NCBI RefSeq assembly: GCF_018613065.1
Contig: NZ_JAGGQW010000021.1
Location: forward strand, 88,251-152,250
DNA: 64,000 bases
From: Bacillus sp. ISL-7
GTDB taxonomy: Bacteria > Bacillota > Bacilli > Bacillales_B > DSM-18226
Direction: 5' to 3'
The first letter of the stretch is position 1. Every line of letters begins with the position of its first letter. The notes below the pieces were generated by a model. That model saw only the letters and a program-made list of their open reading frames with translations. It was not told the DNA's origin and made no database searches. Positions 38,290 to 47,871 of this stretch are shown one piece after another. Made by a program: the position numbers and the translations under genes.

Positions 38290-41200
38290 ATGTCTGTAGT
38301 TTTTAGACAAACAATGAATATTGATTTTGAAAGGTTGAATGAGGATATTCAATTATTCCCCCAGGTGCATCCAGTTACCCCAGATATGAAAATAACTCAC
38401 AAGGGTGTTTCTCGTTTGGTCATGTTGGACCGCTATACCTTTAAAGATACTGCAAAAATTACTCTTACAAACGGCGACTTTGTTGTTTTAACTATTAAAG
38501 AAGATCCGAAATTTCCAGCTCGTGGTCTTGGTTACATTATGGAAATAGACTGGGAAAAGAAAAAAGCGAAAGTTTTAGTCGAAGAGGAATTCAGGGGAGT
38601 ACTCGATGATCCTGAGGAAGCTAGTACGGGTGTGATAGTCAGATCCTTAGATGTAATTGAGAAGCCTTTGGAGCTCTTCTATGAGCAAATTGCGAAGCGT
38701 AATGCTACTGGTCTTGCTTCTGTAGAAAAGACGGAAGAGAAGCGAAGAGAATGGACTGAGAGGTTTTATCAAGAGCTTGTTAATATGAACTTCATTCCTG
38801 CAGGACGTGTTCTTTACGGAGCTGGGGCAGATACTGATGTAACATACTTTAATTGCTATGTAATGCCGTTTGTTCCTGACTCTCGTGAAGGTATCTCTGA
38901 TCATCGTAAGCAGGTAATGGAGATTATGAGCCGAGGCGGCGGTGTTGGAACAAATGGCTCGACGCTGAGACCGAGAAATACACTGGCTAGAGGCGTAAAT
39001 GGTAAATCATCTGGATCGGTTTCATGGCTGGATGATATTGCGAAATTGACTCATTTGGTTGAGCAAGGCGGATCCCGTTAACTAACTCCAACGGCGGGAT
39101 TAAAATCTCGTGAATTGCTGGAACACCCTTAGAGCTTTATCAACCACAACGTGACTGGTAACGGTGAGCGTGAAGGTTTGAAAATGATAAGGATTGGGCA
39201 ATCAGCAGCGAAGCGTCTCTGGAAACGGAGATGAACGTTCAACGACTATTGAAACTCCCTAATTCTTACTTAAAACTTTACACAAAAAAAGGTGTGAATT
39301 TTGTATGGGAGAAATGGGAGGAGTAAGCCATAATGTACGGAAACGTCGTTATGGGGCGCGAGACAAGGAAGTGTTAATACGAGAAATTATTAATCTCCAT
39401 AATAGTGGTTTTAGCCAAGTAGACATTGCCAAAAAATTAAAATTAAATCGTGGTACAATTAAACGTTGGAATGATGAGCTTAGCTTTATTGAATCCAGAT
39501 CCCCTGGAGAAGCAGGTAAGCTCAAAAATAAAATTCATAGATATGATGAAAACTTCTTCGCAAAAATTATAAATCCGAACCAGGCTTATTTATTGGGTTA
39601 TATTACTGGTGATGGAACAATATATGATCGCGGAAAATCAAAGCGATTAATTATAGCTTTGGCAGAAGAAGATAAACAGCTTATTTATGATATTGCTAAA
39701 GAATTTAACATACTTGGTGCTGTTAAGTTTCGAAAGAAAAATAAAGACAATGAACAAAACAAGTATTCTTTAGCGATAAATTCAACAAAAATGTGTAACG
39801 ATTTAATTAATCTTGGAATAAGCCCAAGGAAAACAGGCAAAGAAAAATGGACTAATTTTTATGATGATAATCTTAATTGGGCCTTTTTAAGAGGATTTTT
39901 CGATGCTGATGGCCATATTAGAGTTTATGAAAGAAATGGTTATCTAAAAGCTAGAATGGGCTTTACCGGCAATGTTGAAATGTTGAAATCAATTTTACTT
40001 TTTTTAAAATCAAAGGGATTTGGAAAAAACGTTAATTCAATAACACATAAACAGGGGTGCTCGGATTTATATTTAAGCAGTGTTAATGAACTTCGTTTGA
40101 TTTTTAAAGAAATGTATAGATATGGAGATATAAAACTTGCTCGAAAATATGAAAAGTTTACTTCCTTGATGATATAGTCTGATCTCATGTGAAAGCATGA
40201 GAGCTAGGCAGAAATGACCTAGCCACTCAATGTTTGAGTGTAACAAAAAAGCGTGGAGCACAAATGATCATGTTGGCCGACTGGCATCCAGACATTATTG
40301 AATTTATTATTTCTAAGATGCAAAATCCTAGAATTCTACGATTCTTGATTGAAAATACAAATGATGAAACGATTAAAAAACTTGCTAAAGACAAGCTAAA
40401 GTTCACCCCTCTAACTTTAAGGGAAACTGCAATGTACCAGGGAATTGTAAATTATAAAAACATTCCTGGGTTCGGTGGATTTGATGAAAACATCATCGCA
40501 GATGCAGAAGAGAAATTATTAACTGGCGGTAATTACACGGTCCACAATTCAGAATTCCTTACTGGTGCGAACATCTCTGTCTGTTTAACAAAGGAATTTA
40601 TGGATGCTGTAGAAACCGATAGTGACTATGAACTCCGCTTCCCGTACGTTGAACAATACGATCAAGAGGAAATGGAGATTTACAACCAAGAATGGCATAA
40701 AGTTGGTGACGTTCGCGAGTGGGAAAAACAAGGGCATAAAGTACGAGTGTACAAAAGGTTCAAAGCAAAAGAACTTTGGAACCTAATCAATATTTGCGCG
40801 ACCTACTCAGCTGAACCGGGAATATTTTTTATCGATAACGCAAACGACATGACTAATGCAAAAGCATATGGACAACAAGTTGTTGCAACAAATCCATGTG
40901 GAGAGCAGCCTCTCGCGCCATTTTCCGTCTGTAATCTTGCAGCTGTCAATCTCGCTGAGATGGCTGATAAGGACACAAAAACTGTTGATTTTGAAAAGCT
41001 AAAGAAAACAGTAGCTGTGGGCGTACGGATGCAGGATAATGTCATCAACGCAACCCCGTACTTCCTGGAAGAAAATAAAAAACAGGCGCTTGGTGAACGA
41101 CGTGTAGGGCTTGGAGTCATGGGCTTACATGACATGCTGATTTATTGTGAAACGAAGTATGGATCACCAGAAGGAAACGAACTCGTTGATCAAGTATTTG

Positions 41201-42021
41201 AAATAATTGCAACTACTGCATACAGAACATCAATTGAATTGGCAAAAGAGAAGGGAAGTTTCCCATTCTTAACTGGTGAAACAACATCAGAAACCAATCG
41301 ATTAAGACAGGCCTTCATAAATACAGGGTTTATGAAAAAAATGCCTGAAGATGTCCGCCAATCTATTTTAGAAAACGGAATTAGAAATTCCCATTTACTA
41401 ACTGTGGCACCTACTGGATCCACAGGGACCATGGTTGGAGTTTCCACCGGACTTGAGCCTTATTTCTCATTCTCTTATTTCCGTAGCGGACGCCTCGGTA
41501 AATTTATCGAAGTAAAAGCGGATATTGTGAAAGAATACTTGGATCAGCACCCAGAAGCAGATGAAAACAATCTTCCGCACTGGTTTGTTACATCAATGGA
41601 GCTTTCAACTGAAGCCCATGCGGATGTTCAATGTGTCATCCAGCGCTGGATAGATAGTTCTATCAGTAAAACTGTCAACGCACCAAAAGGTTATAGTGTA
41701 GAGCAGGTCGAAAAAGTTTATCAGCGTTTGTACCGCGGCGGGGCAAAAGGTGGAACTGTTTATGTTGATGGTTCCCGCGATTCTCAGGTACTAACACTAA
41801 AAGCTGAAGAAAACACCAATGAACAATTATCAATTTTTAATGAAAAACCGAAGCAGCATGTTGTCCTTGTTGATACAATCAGTGAACTCCGCTCAACAAG
41901 TGTAACGATCGGCTCTGAAGTCGGTAACACTTGCCCAGTCTGCCGGACTGGAAAAGTAAAAGAAATGGGTGGTTGCAATACCTGTGCAAACTGCGGCGCT
42001 CAATTAAAATGTGGTTTATAA
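38290..42021 (+). CDS. nrdJ: Class II (adenosylcobalamin-dependent) ribonucleotide reductase, gene split by a group I intron
   Basis: Read as join(38290-39078, 40252-42021), giving 852 residues. The enzyme reduces ribonucleotides to deoxyribonucleotides with B12 as radical source, independent of oxygen. Exon 1 ends ...VEQGGSR and exon 2 begins RGAQMIMLADWHPD; joined they restore the conserved family segment. Later motifs are NPCGEQPLAPFSVCNL (active site), LTVAPTGSTGTMVG, and a C-terminal CPVCRTGK...CNTCANCG zinc-ribbon-like tail with the redox cysteines. Without splicing, translation stops at TAA 39079. ATG 38290 follows AGAAGGAG. Regulated by the NrdR boxes upstream. Confidence 0.93.
39079..40251 (+). 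mobile_element. Self-splicing group I intron in nrdJ
   Basis: A 1173-nt intervening sequence. P1: exon GATCCCGT (39071-39078) pairs with the internal guide GCGGGATT (39094-39101), with the required U-G pair at the 5' splice site. The intron ends in G (40251). Conserved core pieces: Q-like GCAATCAGCAGCGAAGC (39198-39214), P8 hairpin GTCTC/GAGAT, R-like GTTCAACGACTA (39237-39248) and S-like GATATAGTC (40171-40179), the last two forming P7 (GACTA/TAGTC). Three 3' hairpins follow (CTCATG/CATGAG, GCTAGG/CCTAGC, CACTCAA/TTGAGTG). Most of the middle is the endonuclease gene. Confidence 0.93.
39305..40177 (+). CDS. Intron-encoded LAGLIDADG homing endonuclease
   Basis: A 290-residue protein. Residues 25-55 form an HTH (INLHNSGFSQVDIAKKLKLN), followed by a two-motif LAGLIDADG endonuclease: LLGYITGDG (96-104) and LRGFFDADG (195-203), both with the catalytic acidic residue. 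Two motifs mean that it should act as a monomer. It would cut intron-less nrdJ alleles so that repair copies the intron. ATG 39305 lies 10 nt after AAAGGTG. Its stop codon lies inside the P7 3' strand of the intron, so gene and ribozyme overlap. Confidence 0.92.
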   Translation: MGEMGGVSHNVRKRRYGARDKEVLIREIINLHNSGFSQVDIAKKLKLNRGTIKRWNDELSFIESRSPGEAGKLKNKIHRYDENFFAKIINPNQAYLLGYITGDGTIYDRGKSKRLIIALAEEDKQLIYDIAKEFNILGAVKFRKKNKDNEQNKYSLAINSTKMCNDLINLGISPRKTGKEKWTNFYDDNLNWAFLRGFFDADGHIRVYERNGYLKARMGFTGNVEMLKSILLFLKSKGFGKNVNSITHKQGCSDLYLSSVNELRLIFKEMYRYGDIKLARKYEKFTSLMI

Positions 42022-42036
42022 TACGTATTTTTTAGA

Positions 42037-42060
42037 GGGGGAGAAAATCCCCCTTTTTTT
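42037..42060 (+). terminator. nrdJ terminator
   Basis: GGGGGA / TCCCCC stem with a five-base loop and seven T. Confidence 0.85.
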
Positions 42061-42243
42061 GTGTTATAAAGGTCAATATCCGTCCCTGAAAGTTACATTA
42101 TACTGCATCATATATAGCATATTTTGCTAATTGAAGTAGAACGAAGTCGGAATTTGTAATATAACTGTAATCTACCTGTTACGACCATGTTACTCTTTTT
42201 TTGTATATTATGAGTAACGGAGCACACAGGGGGATTAAACAAT

Positions 42244-42693
42244 ATGTTGAAAAAAATCATTTCAACCATGGCTATGGCAATTATTCTAAGTTCATTGTTT
42301 ACCACTATGGGTGATAAAGCGGAAGCGGCCTATTACCATACAAAAGCAATCTCAGTAGCAAAATCAAATCTTGGCGTTCCATATAGATGGGGTGGATTAA
42401 CACCTAAAGGTTTCGACTGCTCTGGTTTGGTTAAGTATTCTTACGGTAAGGCTGGAAAAGTATTGCCACGGACGGCAGCTGATATGTACTACAAGCAAGG
42501 ATATCGTGTTAGTTCTTTACAAACAGGAGACTTGATGTTCTTTGCACCGAATAAGGCAAGCAGACCTACTCACGTTGCGATTTACATTGGTGGCGGAAAA
42601 ATGATTCAGGCTGCATCTTCAAAAGGAGTTTCAATCGCTTATACAAGCAATAGTTATTGGAAACCAAGATACATTGGAGCAAAACGATTATAA
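42244..42693 (+). CDS. Secreted NlpC/P60 peptidase
   Basis: A 149-residue C40 cysteine peptidase that should cleave gamma-D-Glu-linked bonds in cell-wall peptides. A signal peptide ends near residue 29 (cleavage KAEA-AYY). The catalytic Cys59 is in GFDCSGLVKY and His110 in PTHVAIYIG. It has no wall-binding repeats, so it is the bare catalytic domain. ATG 42244 follows AGGGGGAT. Not present at this place in B. subtilis. Confidence 0.9.
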   Translation: MLKKIISTMAMAIILSSLFTTMGDKAEAAYYHTKAISVAKSNLGVPYRWGGLTPKGFDCSGLVKYSYGKAGKVLPRTAADMYYKQGYRVSSLQTGDLMFFAPNKASRPTHVAIYIGGGKMIQAASSKGVSIAYTSNSYWKPRYIGAKRL

Positions 42694-42730
42694 TGAAAAG
42701 TTAGGCGGTTTCAATATAGTTTAGTGACCA

Positions 42731-42762
42731 AGAACATCGAGCAAGGGCGATGTTCTTTTTTA
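42731..42762 (+). terminator. Terminator after the NlpC/P60 gene
   Basis: AGAACATCG / CGATGTTCT stem and a run of T. Confidence 0.8.
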
Positions 42763-42854
42763 TATATAATAAATTTTCTACTTGTCCTTGGTACTATTTA
42801 TTAAAATTACCGCTTAAAGATGTAAAAACGAGTACATCTTTGGGAGTGGCTGCC

Positions 42855-43739
42855 ATGTATATAGACGGCGTTTTTTCTGGAGGAGGAATAAAAGGGTTTG
42901 CACTTATTGGAGCCTGCGAAGAAATAGAAAGTAAAGGTTTGCGATTTGTCAGAGTGGCGGGAACGAGTGCAGGATCGATCGTTGCAGCATTAATTGCCGC
43001 TGGCTACACAAGTAAAGAAATCTTCCAATTGGTCGACGAGTTAGATCTCTCAAAAATAATGGATGCCCGCAAATCAATTATCCCTTTCCCTTTTGCAAAA
43101 TGGCTGTTTGTCTATTGGAAGCTAGGACTTTATAAAGGCAATGAACTTGAAAAATGGATTTGTAAGAAACTTGAAGCCAAAGGGTTAAGAACATTCGCTG
43201 ATTTGCCCCCGAAGGCACTTCGAGTAATTGCATCAGACCTATCAAATGGGCAAATGATTGTTTTACCTGATGACTTACAAAGATATGGCATTTCACCTGG
43301 TTCATTTCCAATCGCAAAAGCGATTAGAATCAGCTGCAGTATCCCATATTTCTTTGAACCTGTTAAAATGCGTACAATGGATGGAATGAACATTTTAGTT
43401 GATGGCGGGGTCCTAAGCAATTTTCCTATGTGGCTTTTTGATAAGGAAAATGCACAAAAGGTAAGACCTGTCCTCGGTATTAAATTAAGCCCAAGTGAAT
43501 ATGAAACTGAAAAACATAAAATAAAAAATGCGATTCAACTATTTGGAGCCCTATTTGAGACGATGAAGGATGCACACGATTCTAGGTACATTTCTAAAAA
43601 ACATGTAAAGAACATTATCTTTATACCGACTGAGGGTGTGTTATCAACAGAATTTCATTTAACAGAGGAAAAGAAACATGAGTTGTTCGATCTAGGAAAA
43701 GAGAGAGCAAAACAATTTTTGAAGACATGGGGTTATTAA
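42855..43739 (+). CDS. yqhO: Patatin-like phospholipase (YqhO)
   Basis: A 294-residue serine lipase-like protein with the oxyanion motif SGGGIKG, nucleophile GTSAGS and the dyad Asp in DGGVLSNFP. It would hydrolyse acyl esters of lipids; the substrate is unknown. ATG 42855 follows GGGAGTGG; the frame from 42750 lies in the preceding terminator. Placement matches yqhO of B. subtilis. Confidence 0.88.
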   Translation: MYIDGVFSGGGIKGFALIGACEEIESKGLRFVRVAGTSAGSIVAALIAAGYTSKEIFQLVDELDLSKIMDARKSIIPFPFAKWLFVYWKLGLYKGNELEKWICKKLEAKGLRTFADLPPKALRVIASDLSNGQMIVLPDDLQRYGISPGSFPIAKAIRISCSIPYFFEPVKMRTMDGMNILVDGGVLSNFPMWLFDKENAQKVRPVLGIKLSPSEYETEKHKIKNAIQLFGALFETMKDAHDSRYISKKHVKNIIFIPTEGVLSTEFHLTEEKKHELFDLGKERAKQFLKTWGY

Positions 43740-43763
43740 TAGGGATTAGACTAGGGTAAAAAG

Positions 43764-43800
43764 AAAATCGAGCGCCTATAGAGACGCTCGATTTTTCTTT
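43764..43800. terminator. Bidirectional terminator between yqhO and yqhP
   Basis: AAAATCGAGCG / CGCTCGATTTT perfect stem between converging genes; it overlaps the end of yqhP. Confidence 0.85.
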
Positions 43801-44171
43801 TTACCCTTTTTACCGTCGATAACAGTTAAGTGAGCAGGAGATTTCTTTTTTGTTTTGTTGCTCTTCTTTAATGATGCTAGCGTCCCAAGAGAGGAGGTTT
43901 TTACAGCCCCGTCTCCACTCTTTTGCAGTAATCGTTTTTTTGATTTTTTGGCGGCTTTAAGAAATGCACGCTGCTCTTTTTTCTGAGGGTTTGATTTGGA
44001 AAACTTCCGTACTAGGAAATAAACGACTAAAACAATCAATGCGATGACAACTATTCTCTGAATGAAACCGGCCGGATTAGCTGTAAATGAACCAATAAGG
44101 CCAAGTAAAGCAAGAATGATAAGTCCCCCAACAACAACATTAACAAATGTCCGATTTTTCAAGAAAGCCAC
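43776..44171 (-). CDS. yqhP: YqhP / SA1362 family membrane protein
   Basis: A 131-residue protein with two N-terminal membrane helices and a long lysine-rich tail (KKSKKRLLQKS; KSNKTKKKSP). It matches the SA1362/YqhP family by layout and position. The basic tail may bind nucleic acid or phospholipid; function unknown. Start behind GGGAGGTGG. Confidence 0.8.
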   Translation of the reverse strand: MAFLKNRTFVNVVVGGLIILALLGLIGSFTANPAGFIQRIVVIALIVLVVYFLVRKFSKSNPQKKEQRAFLKAAKKSKKRLLQKSGDGAVKTSSLGTLASLKKSNKTKKKSPAHLTVIDGKKGKKKNRASL

Positions 44172-44228
44172 CTCCCTAAGAGCATCTTAAGCATTTTTTT
44201 ATTCTTTTAAACACGATAAAACAAGAAT

Positions 44229-45173
44229 TTAGACAATTTCTTCGCTTTTAACCAAGTACTCAGATTCCTTTTCTCTTCTTAATAATTCGTTAAAAGAAAG
44301 TATTGCCACTTCGACTTGATCATTTTGTGGTTCCTTCGTTGTTATTAGTTGCAGCCAAAGACCAGGATAACCTAGATACTTTAAAACTGGAATATCTTTA
44401 AGTTTATTAGTTAATTGAAGGATTTCAAAAGCAATACCCAAAACCACAGGAATTAAGAGGAGACGGTCGGCCACCCGTAACCAAAGCGGAGTTGAAGGTA
44501 CCAGCATATAGACAAAAACACCAACAAAGACTGTAAACAGGATGAAACTACTGCCACAGCGGTAATGCAGACGGGAATGAGCCTGCACATTTTCAACGGT
44601 TAACTCAACTCCAGCTTCAAAGGTATTTATTACTTTATGTTCGGCACCATGATATTGAAACACCCTTTTTATCAATGGAGTAAGTGAAACAAAATAAATA
44701 TAGGAAATTAATAAAATTAGTTTAAAAAAACCTTCCACTAACACTTGAGCAAAATGCGTTGGAAAAATTGGTTTTGTCAAAACTGCAAGGAACACAGGGA
44801 TCAGCGTAAAAGCAAATTTACCAAATAAAAATGAAATCACACCAATTGCAGCAACACCAAGGTACATGGTCAATTTAGAGACTTCTTTTTCTTTTATAAT
44901 TTCATCTTCTTTTGGATCCACATCAAATCTTTCCGTCGAGAAGTTTAAATGTTTCGATCCATTTGCACTCGACTCAATAATTGCGATAATCCCTCGCAGA
45001 AATGGGATTTTCTTTAGGATTGTAAAATAAGGATTTGCTTTACGAGGCAAATGAAAATATTCAACAGATTGATCCTTCCTGCGTACCGCGGTAACATAAT
45101 GATGTTTTCCGCCAAACATAACACCTTCGACAACCGCTTGGCCGCCATAAACGGGTTTTTGAGAATTGGACAT
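44229..45173 (-). CDS. yqhQ: DUF1385 membrane protein YqhQ
   Basis: A 314-residue multi-pass protein of DUF1385. The N-terminal GGQAVVEGVMFGGKHH and central YHGAEHKVINTFEAG plus LHYRCGSSF signatures are clear. Function unknown; conserved across Gram-positives in this neighbourhood. The 285-nt gap to yqhR upstream shows no gene. Confidence 0.9.
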   Translation of the reverse strand: MSNSQKPVYGGQAVVEGVMFGGKHHYVTAVRRKDQSVEYFHLPRKANPYFTILKKIPFLRGIIAIIESSANGSKHLNFSTERFDVDPKEDEIIKEKEVSKLTMYLGVAAIGVISFLFGKFAFTLIPVFLAVLTKPIFPTHFAQVLVEGFFKLILLISYIYFVSLTPLIKRVFQYHGAEHKVINTFEAGVELTVENVQAHSRLHYRCGSSFILFTVFVGVFVYMLVPSTPLWLRVADRLLLIPVVLGIAFEILQLTNKLKDIPVLKYLGYPGLWLQLITTKEPQNDQVEVAILSFNELLRREKESEYLVKSEEIV

Positions 45174-45458
45174 ATATTTTACACCAACCTAATCTATAGT
45201 TGCACAACAGCTGAAAGATAAAATCTGTATGTACTTAATTCTATTCTACTAGAAAAACAAAAAAACCTCTAGGAATGACATAATATTTCCAATTAAAAAG
45301 TTTTTTTATATGTAAGGGATTGAATACCAAAGGACATAATAAGAAATGGAATTTATTATGGCCTTTCGTTGTCCCAATTATAGGACAGCATATCAAGTAT
45401 ATATAACAGCAAAAAGGGCACTTCCCGAATAAACAGAAAGTAAACGGAGGTTGTTACA

Positions 45459-45956
45459 ATGGCGATTGAGAAGAAACTAGGAAATTATCCTAAGCCCATG
45501 TCCTTTTCGGTAATGGTATTTTGGACGGGTTTATTTGGAGGTCTGTTTTGGGGATTGATTGGCTGTATTGCGTCCTACTTAAGTTTTACAGAAATTCGTC
45601 CCAATGTCATTCTAGAGCCATGGGCACTAGGGCATTGGAAATACGAATGGCTGGGGACCGTCATTTCCATTATTTTAATTGGAATATGTTCCGTGATAGC
45701 AGCATTTATTTACTATGCAGTGCTGAGGAAATTCACAGGGTTTTGGTTTGGACTTGGCTATGGAATTGTATTATTTTTGGTGGTGTTCTTTATTCTAAAT
45801 CCACTATTTCCAGGTATTAAACCATTTTTTGATCTAAAAAGAGATACGATCATTACATCTGTTTGTATTTATATCGTATATGGAATCTTTATTGGATATT
45901 CCATAAATTATGAGTATCAAAATACTAACGAGCAAGTGAACGAGGAGTCCTCCTAA
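45459..45956 (+). CDS. yqhR: YqhR family membrane protein
   Basis: A 165-residue protein with four membrane helices, start behind CGGAGG. It matches YqhR by size, hydropathy and position upstream of yqhT. Function unknown; in B. subtilis the gene belongs to the forespore regulon, but no clear sigma-G site was identified here. Confidence 0.82.
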   Translation: MAIEKKLGNYPKPMSFSVMVFWTGLFGGLFWGLIGCIASYLSFTEIRPNVILEPWALGHWKYEWLGTVISIILIGICSVIAAFIYYAVLRKFTGFWFGLGYGIVLFLVVFFILNPLFPGIKPFFDLKRDTIITSVCIYIVYGIFIGYSINYEYQNTNEQVNEESS

Positions 45957-46035
45957 GTTACGATTAGTCGGATGAAGTAGGTTGTGATAAAATATTTTTG
46001 TCCTCATATGGATTTGAAAAGGAGAGTGGAGAGCA

Positions 46036-47097
46036 ATGGAAAAAATAGAAAAACTAAGATCTAATTTTTCAACACTTGGAATTGATGGGATTTTGATCAC
46101 TAGCCCATATAATCGTCGCTATATTTCAAACTTTACTGGCTCAGCCGGTGTAGTTTTAATTAGTGCGGAAAAAACTTTGTTTCTTACGGATTTCCGCTAT
46201 ATTGAACAAGCGACTAAACAATGCCAAGGTTTCGAGATTATAAAAATAACCGGAACGATTCCTGAAGAAGTTGCACAACAAGTGAAGAACCTTGGAATTC
46301 AAAAGCTGGGATTTGAAGAGGATTTTCTAAGCTACTCCTCCTTTAGATTATATGATAAAGAAGTTGATGCTGAACTTGTTCCGTTTTCTGGTGTAATCGA
46401 AAAGTTACGCTTGATAAAGACTGATGCAGAGATTAAGATATTAAAGGTAGCAGCTGATATTGCTGATGCTGCATTTAAACATATTTTAGACTTCATTGGT
46501 CCAGGAAAAACTGAATTAGAAGTATCTAATGAGTTAGAGTTCTTTATGAGGAGAGCTGGTGCCACTTCCTCTTCATTTGATACAATCGTTGCTTCTGGTC
46601 ATCGCTCAGCACTTCCACATGGTGTTGCTAGCGATAAGGTAATTGAAGCAGGGGATATTGTAACAATGGACTACGGCTGTTACTACAATGGATATGTTTC
46701 TGATATTACGCGGACTATTGCGATTGGAGAGCCAGACGCACAGCTTAAAAAAATTTATGAAGTTGTACTTGAAGCTCAATTACTTGGAATGGCGGGAATC
46801 AAACCAGGTTTGACAGGGAAGCAAGCAGATGCAATAACACGAGACTACATAAAAGAAAAAGGTTATGGTGAATACTTTGGTCATTCAACAGGGCACGGTA
46901 TCGGACTTGAGATCCATGAAGGCCCTGGTCTATCGATGAAGTCTGATGTAAAATTAGAACCTGGAATGGTAGTAACATGTGAGCCGGGTATCTATATCCC
47001 AGGTCTCGGCGGCGTTCGGATTGAAGATGATACATTGATTACAAAGGACCATAACGAAGCACTCACACATTCTACAAAAGAACTAATTATAGTGTAA
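46036..47097 (+). CDS. yqhT: Xaa-Pro aminopeptidase, M24 family (YqhT)
   Basis: A 353-residue pita-bread metallopeptidase that removes the residue before proline. A creatinase-type N-domain (about 1-130) precedes the catalytic domain. The metal ligands are in MDYGCYYNGYVSDITRT, GHSTGHGIGLEIHE and CEPGIYIPGLGGVRIEDD. Directly upstream of efp, as in B. subtilis. Confidence 0.94.
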   Translation: MEKIEKLRSNFSTLGIDGILITSPYNRRYISNFTGSAGVVLISAEKTLFLTDFRYIEQATKQCQGFEIIKITGTIPEEVAQQVKNLGIQKLGFEEDFLSYSSFRLYDKEVDAELVPFSGVIEKLRLIKTDAEIKILKVAADIADAAFKHILDFIGPGKTELEVSNELEFFMRRAGATSSSFDTIVASGHRSALPHGVASDKVIEAGDIVTMDYGCYYNGYVSDITRTIAIGEPDAQLKKIYEVVLEAQLLGMAGIKPGLTGKQADAITRDYIKEKGYGEYFGHSTGHGIGLEIHEGPGLSMKSDVKLEPGMVVTCEPGIYIPGLGGVRIEDDTLITKDHNEALTHSTKELIIV

Positions 47098-47119
47098 TGA
47101 TTTTTAGGAGGATCTTAAT

Positions 47120-47677
47120 ATGATATCTGTAAATGATTTTAAAACAGGATTAACAATTGAAGTGGATGGCGGCCTATGGCGTGTCCTTGATTTCCAACAC
47201 GTAAAGCCAGGTAAAGGAGCAGCCTTTGTTCGTTCCAAGCTTCGTAACCTTCGTAATGGAGCAATTCAAGAAAAAACATTCCGTGCAGGTGAGAAAGTAG
47301 AGAAAGCTCAAATCGATAACCGTAAAATGCAATATCTTTATGCAAGCGGTGATAATCATGTATTTATGGATATGGAATCTTACGAGCAGGTAGAACTTCC
47401 TGCTTCAAGCATTGAGTATGAATTAAAGTTTTTGAAAGAAAATATGGAAGTACAAATTATGATGTTTAATTATGAAACTCTTGGAGTAGAATTACCAAAC
47501 AATGTAATTTTAGAGGTTGCTGAAACAGAACCGGGTATTAAGGGGGATACGTCTTCTGGCGGTACCAAATCAGCTACACTTGAAACAGGTCTTTCTGTTC
47601 AGGTTCCTTTCTTCATCAATCAAGGGGATAAGTTAATTATCAATACGACTGATGGATCATACGTGTCACGTGCATAA
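47120..47677 (+). CDS. efp: Translation elongation factor P
   Basis: A 185-residue three-domain factor that rescues ribosomes stalled at polyproline. The domain I loop [12 protein letters not shown] carries Lys32, which in B. subtilis is modified with 5-aminopentanol. Start behind TAGGAGG, 22 nt after yqhT, so the two are probably co-transcribed. Confidence 0.97.
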   Translation: MISVNDFKTGLTIEVDGGLWRVLDFQHVKPGKGAAFVRSKLRNLRNGAIQEKTFRAGEKVEKAQIDNRKMQYLYASGDNHVFMDMESYEQVELPASSIEYELKFLKENMEVQIMMFNYETLGVELPNNVILEVAETEPGIKGDTSSGGTKSATLETGLSVQVPFFINQGDKLIINTTDGSYVSRA

Positions 47678-47684
47678 TCAGTTC

Positions 47685-47726
47685 AAAGCCTTAGTCCGAA
47701 AATTGTCGGATTAAGGCTTTTTTTTA
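47685..47726 (+). terminator. efp terminator
   Basis: AAAGCCTTAGTCCGA / TCGGATTAAGGCTTT stem with one G-T pair and a T run. Confidence 0.88.
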
Positions 47727-47871
47727 ACAATTCTTAATGAAAACTCCTTATATCCCCCTAACGGTATGCTTAAAAACTTCACTAAATAGTAAGAATTAGT
47801 TACTTATTGACTAATTTATTTTTGCTAAACTGAAATAGGAAAAAAATAAAAAGGAAGGGGTGCTACAGAAA

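Noticed and set aside
39079..40251. Intein in the ribonucleotide reductase
   Set aside because: The intervening frame starts with a stop codon and the endonuclease has its own start and stop, so splicing must be at RNA level.
39079..40251. Prophage remnant around the intron
   Set aside because: No phage gene lies on either side; the intron alone explains the insert.
38290..42021. Ribonucleotide reductase as a pseudogene split by a stop codon
   Set aside because: The interruption has all core elements of a group I intron and the exons join in frame at a conserved motif.
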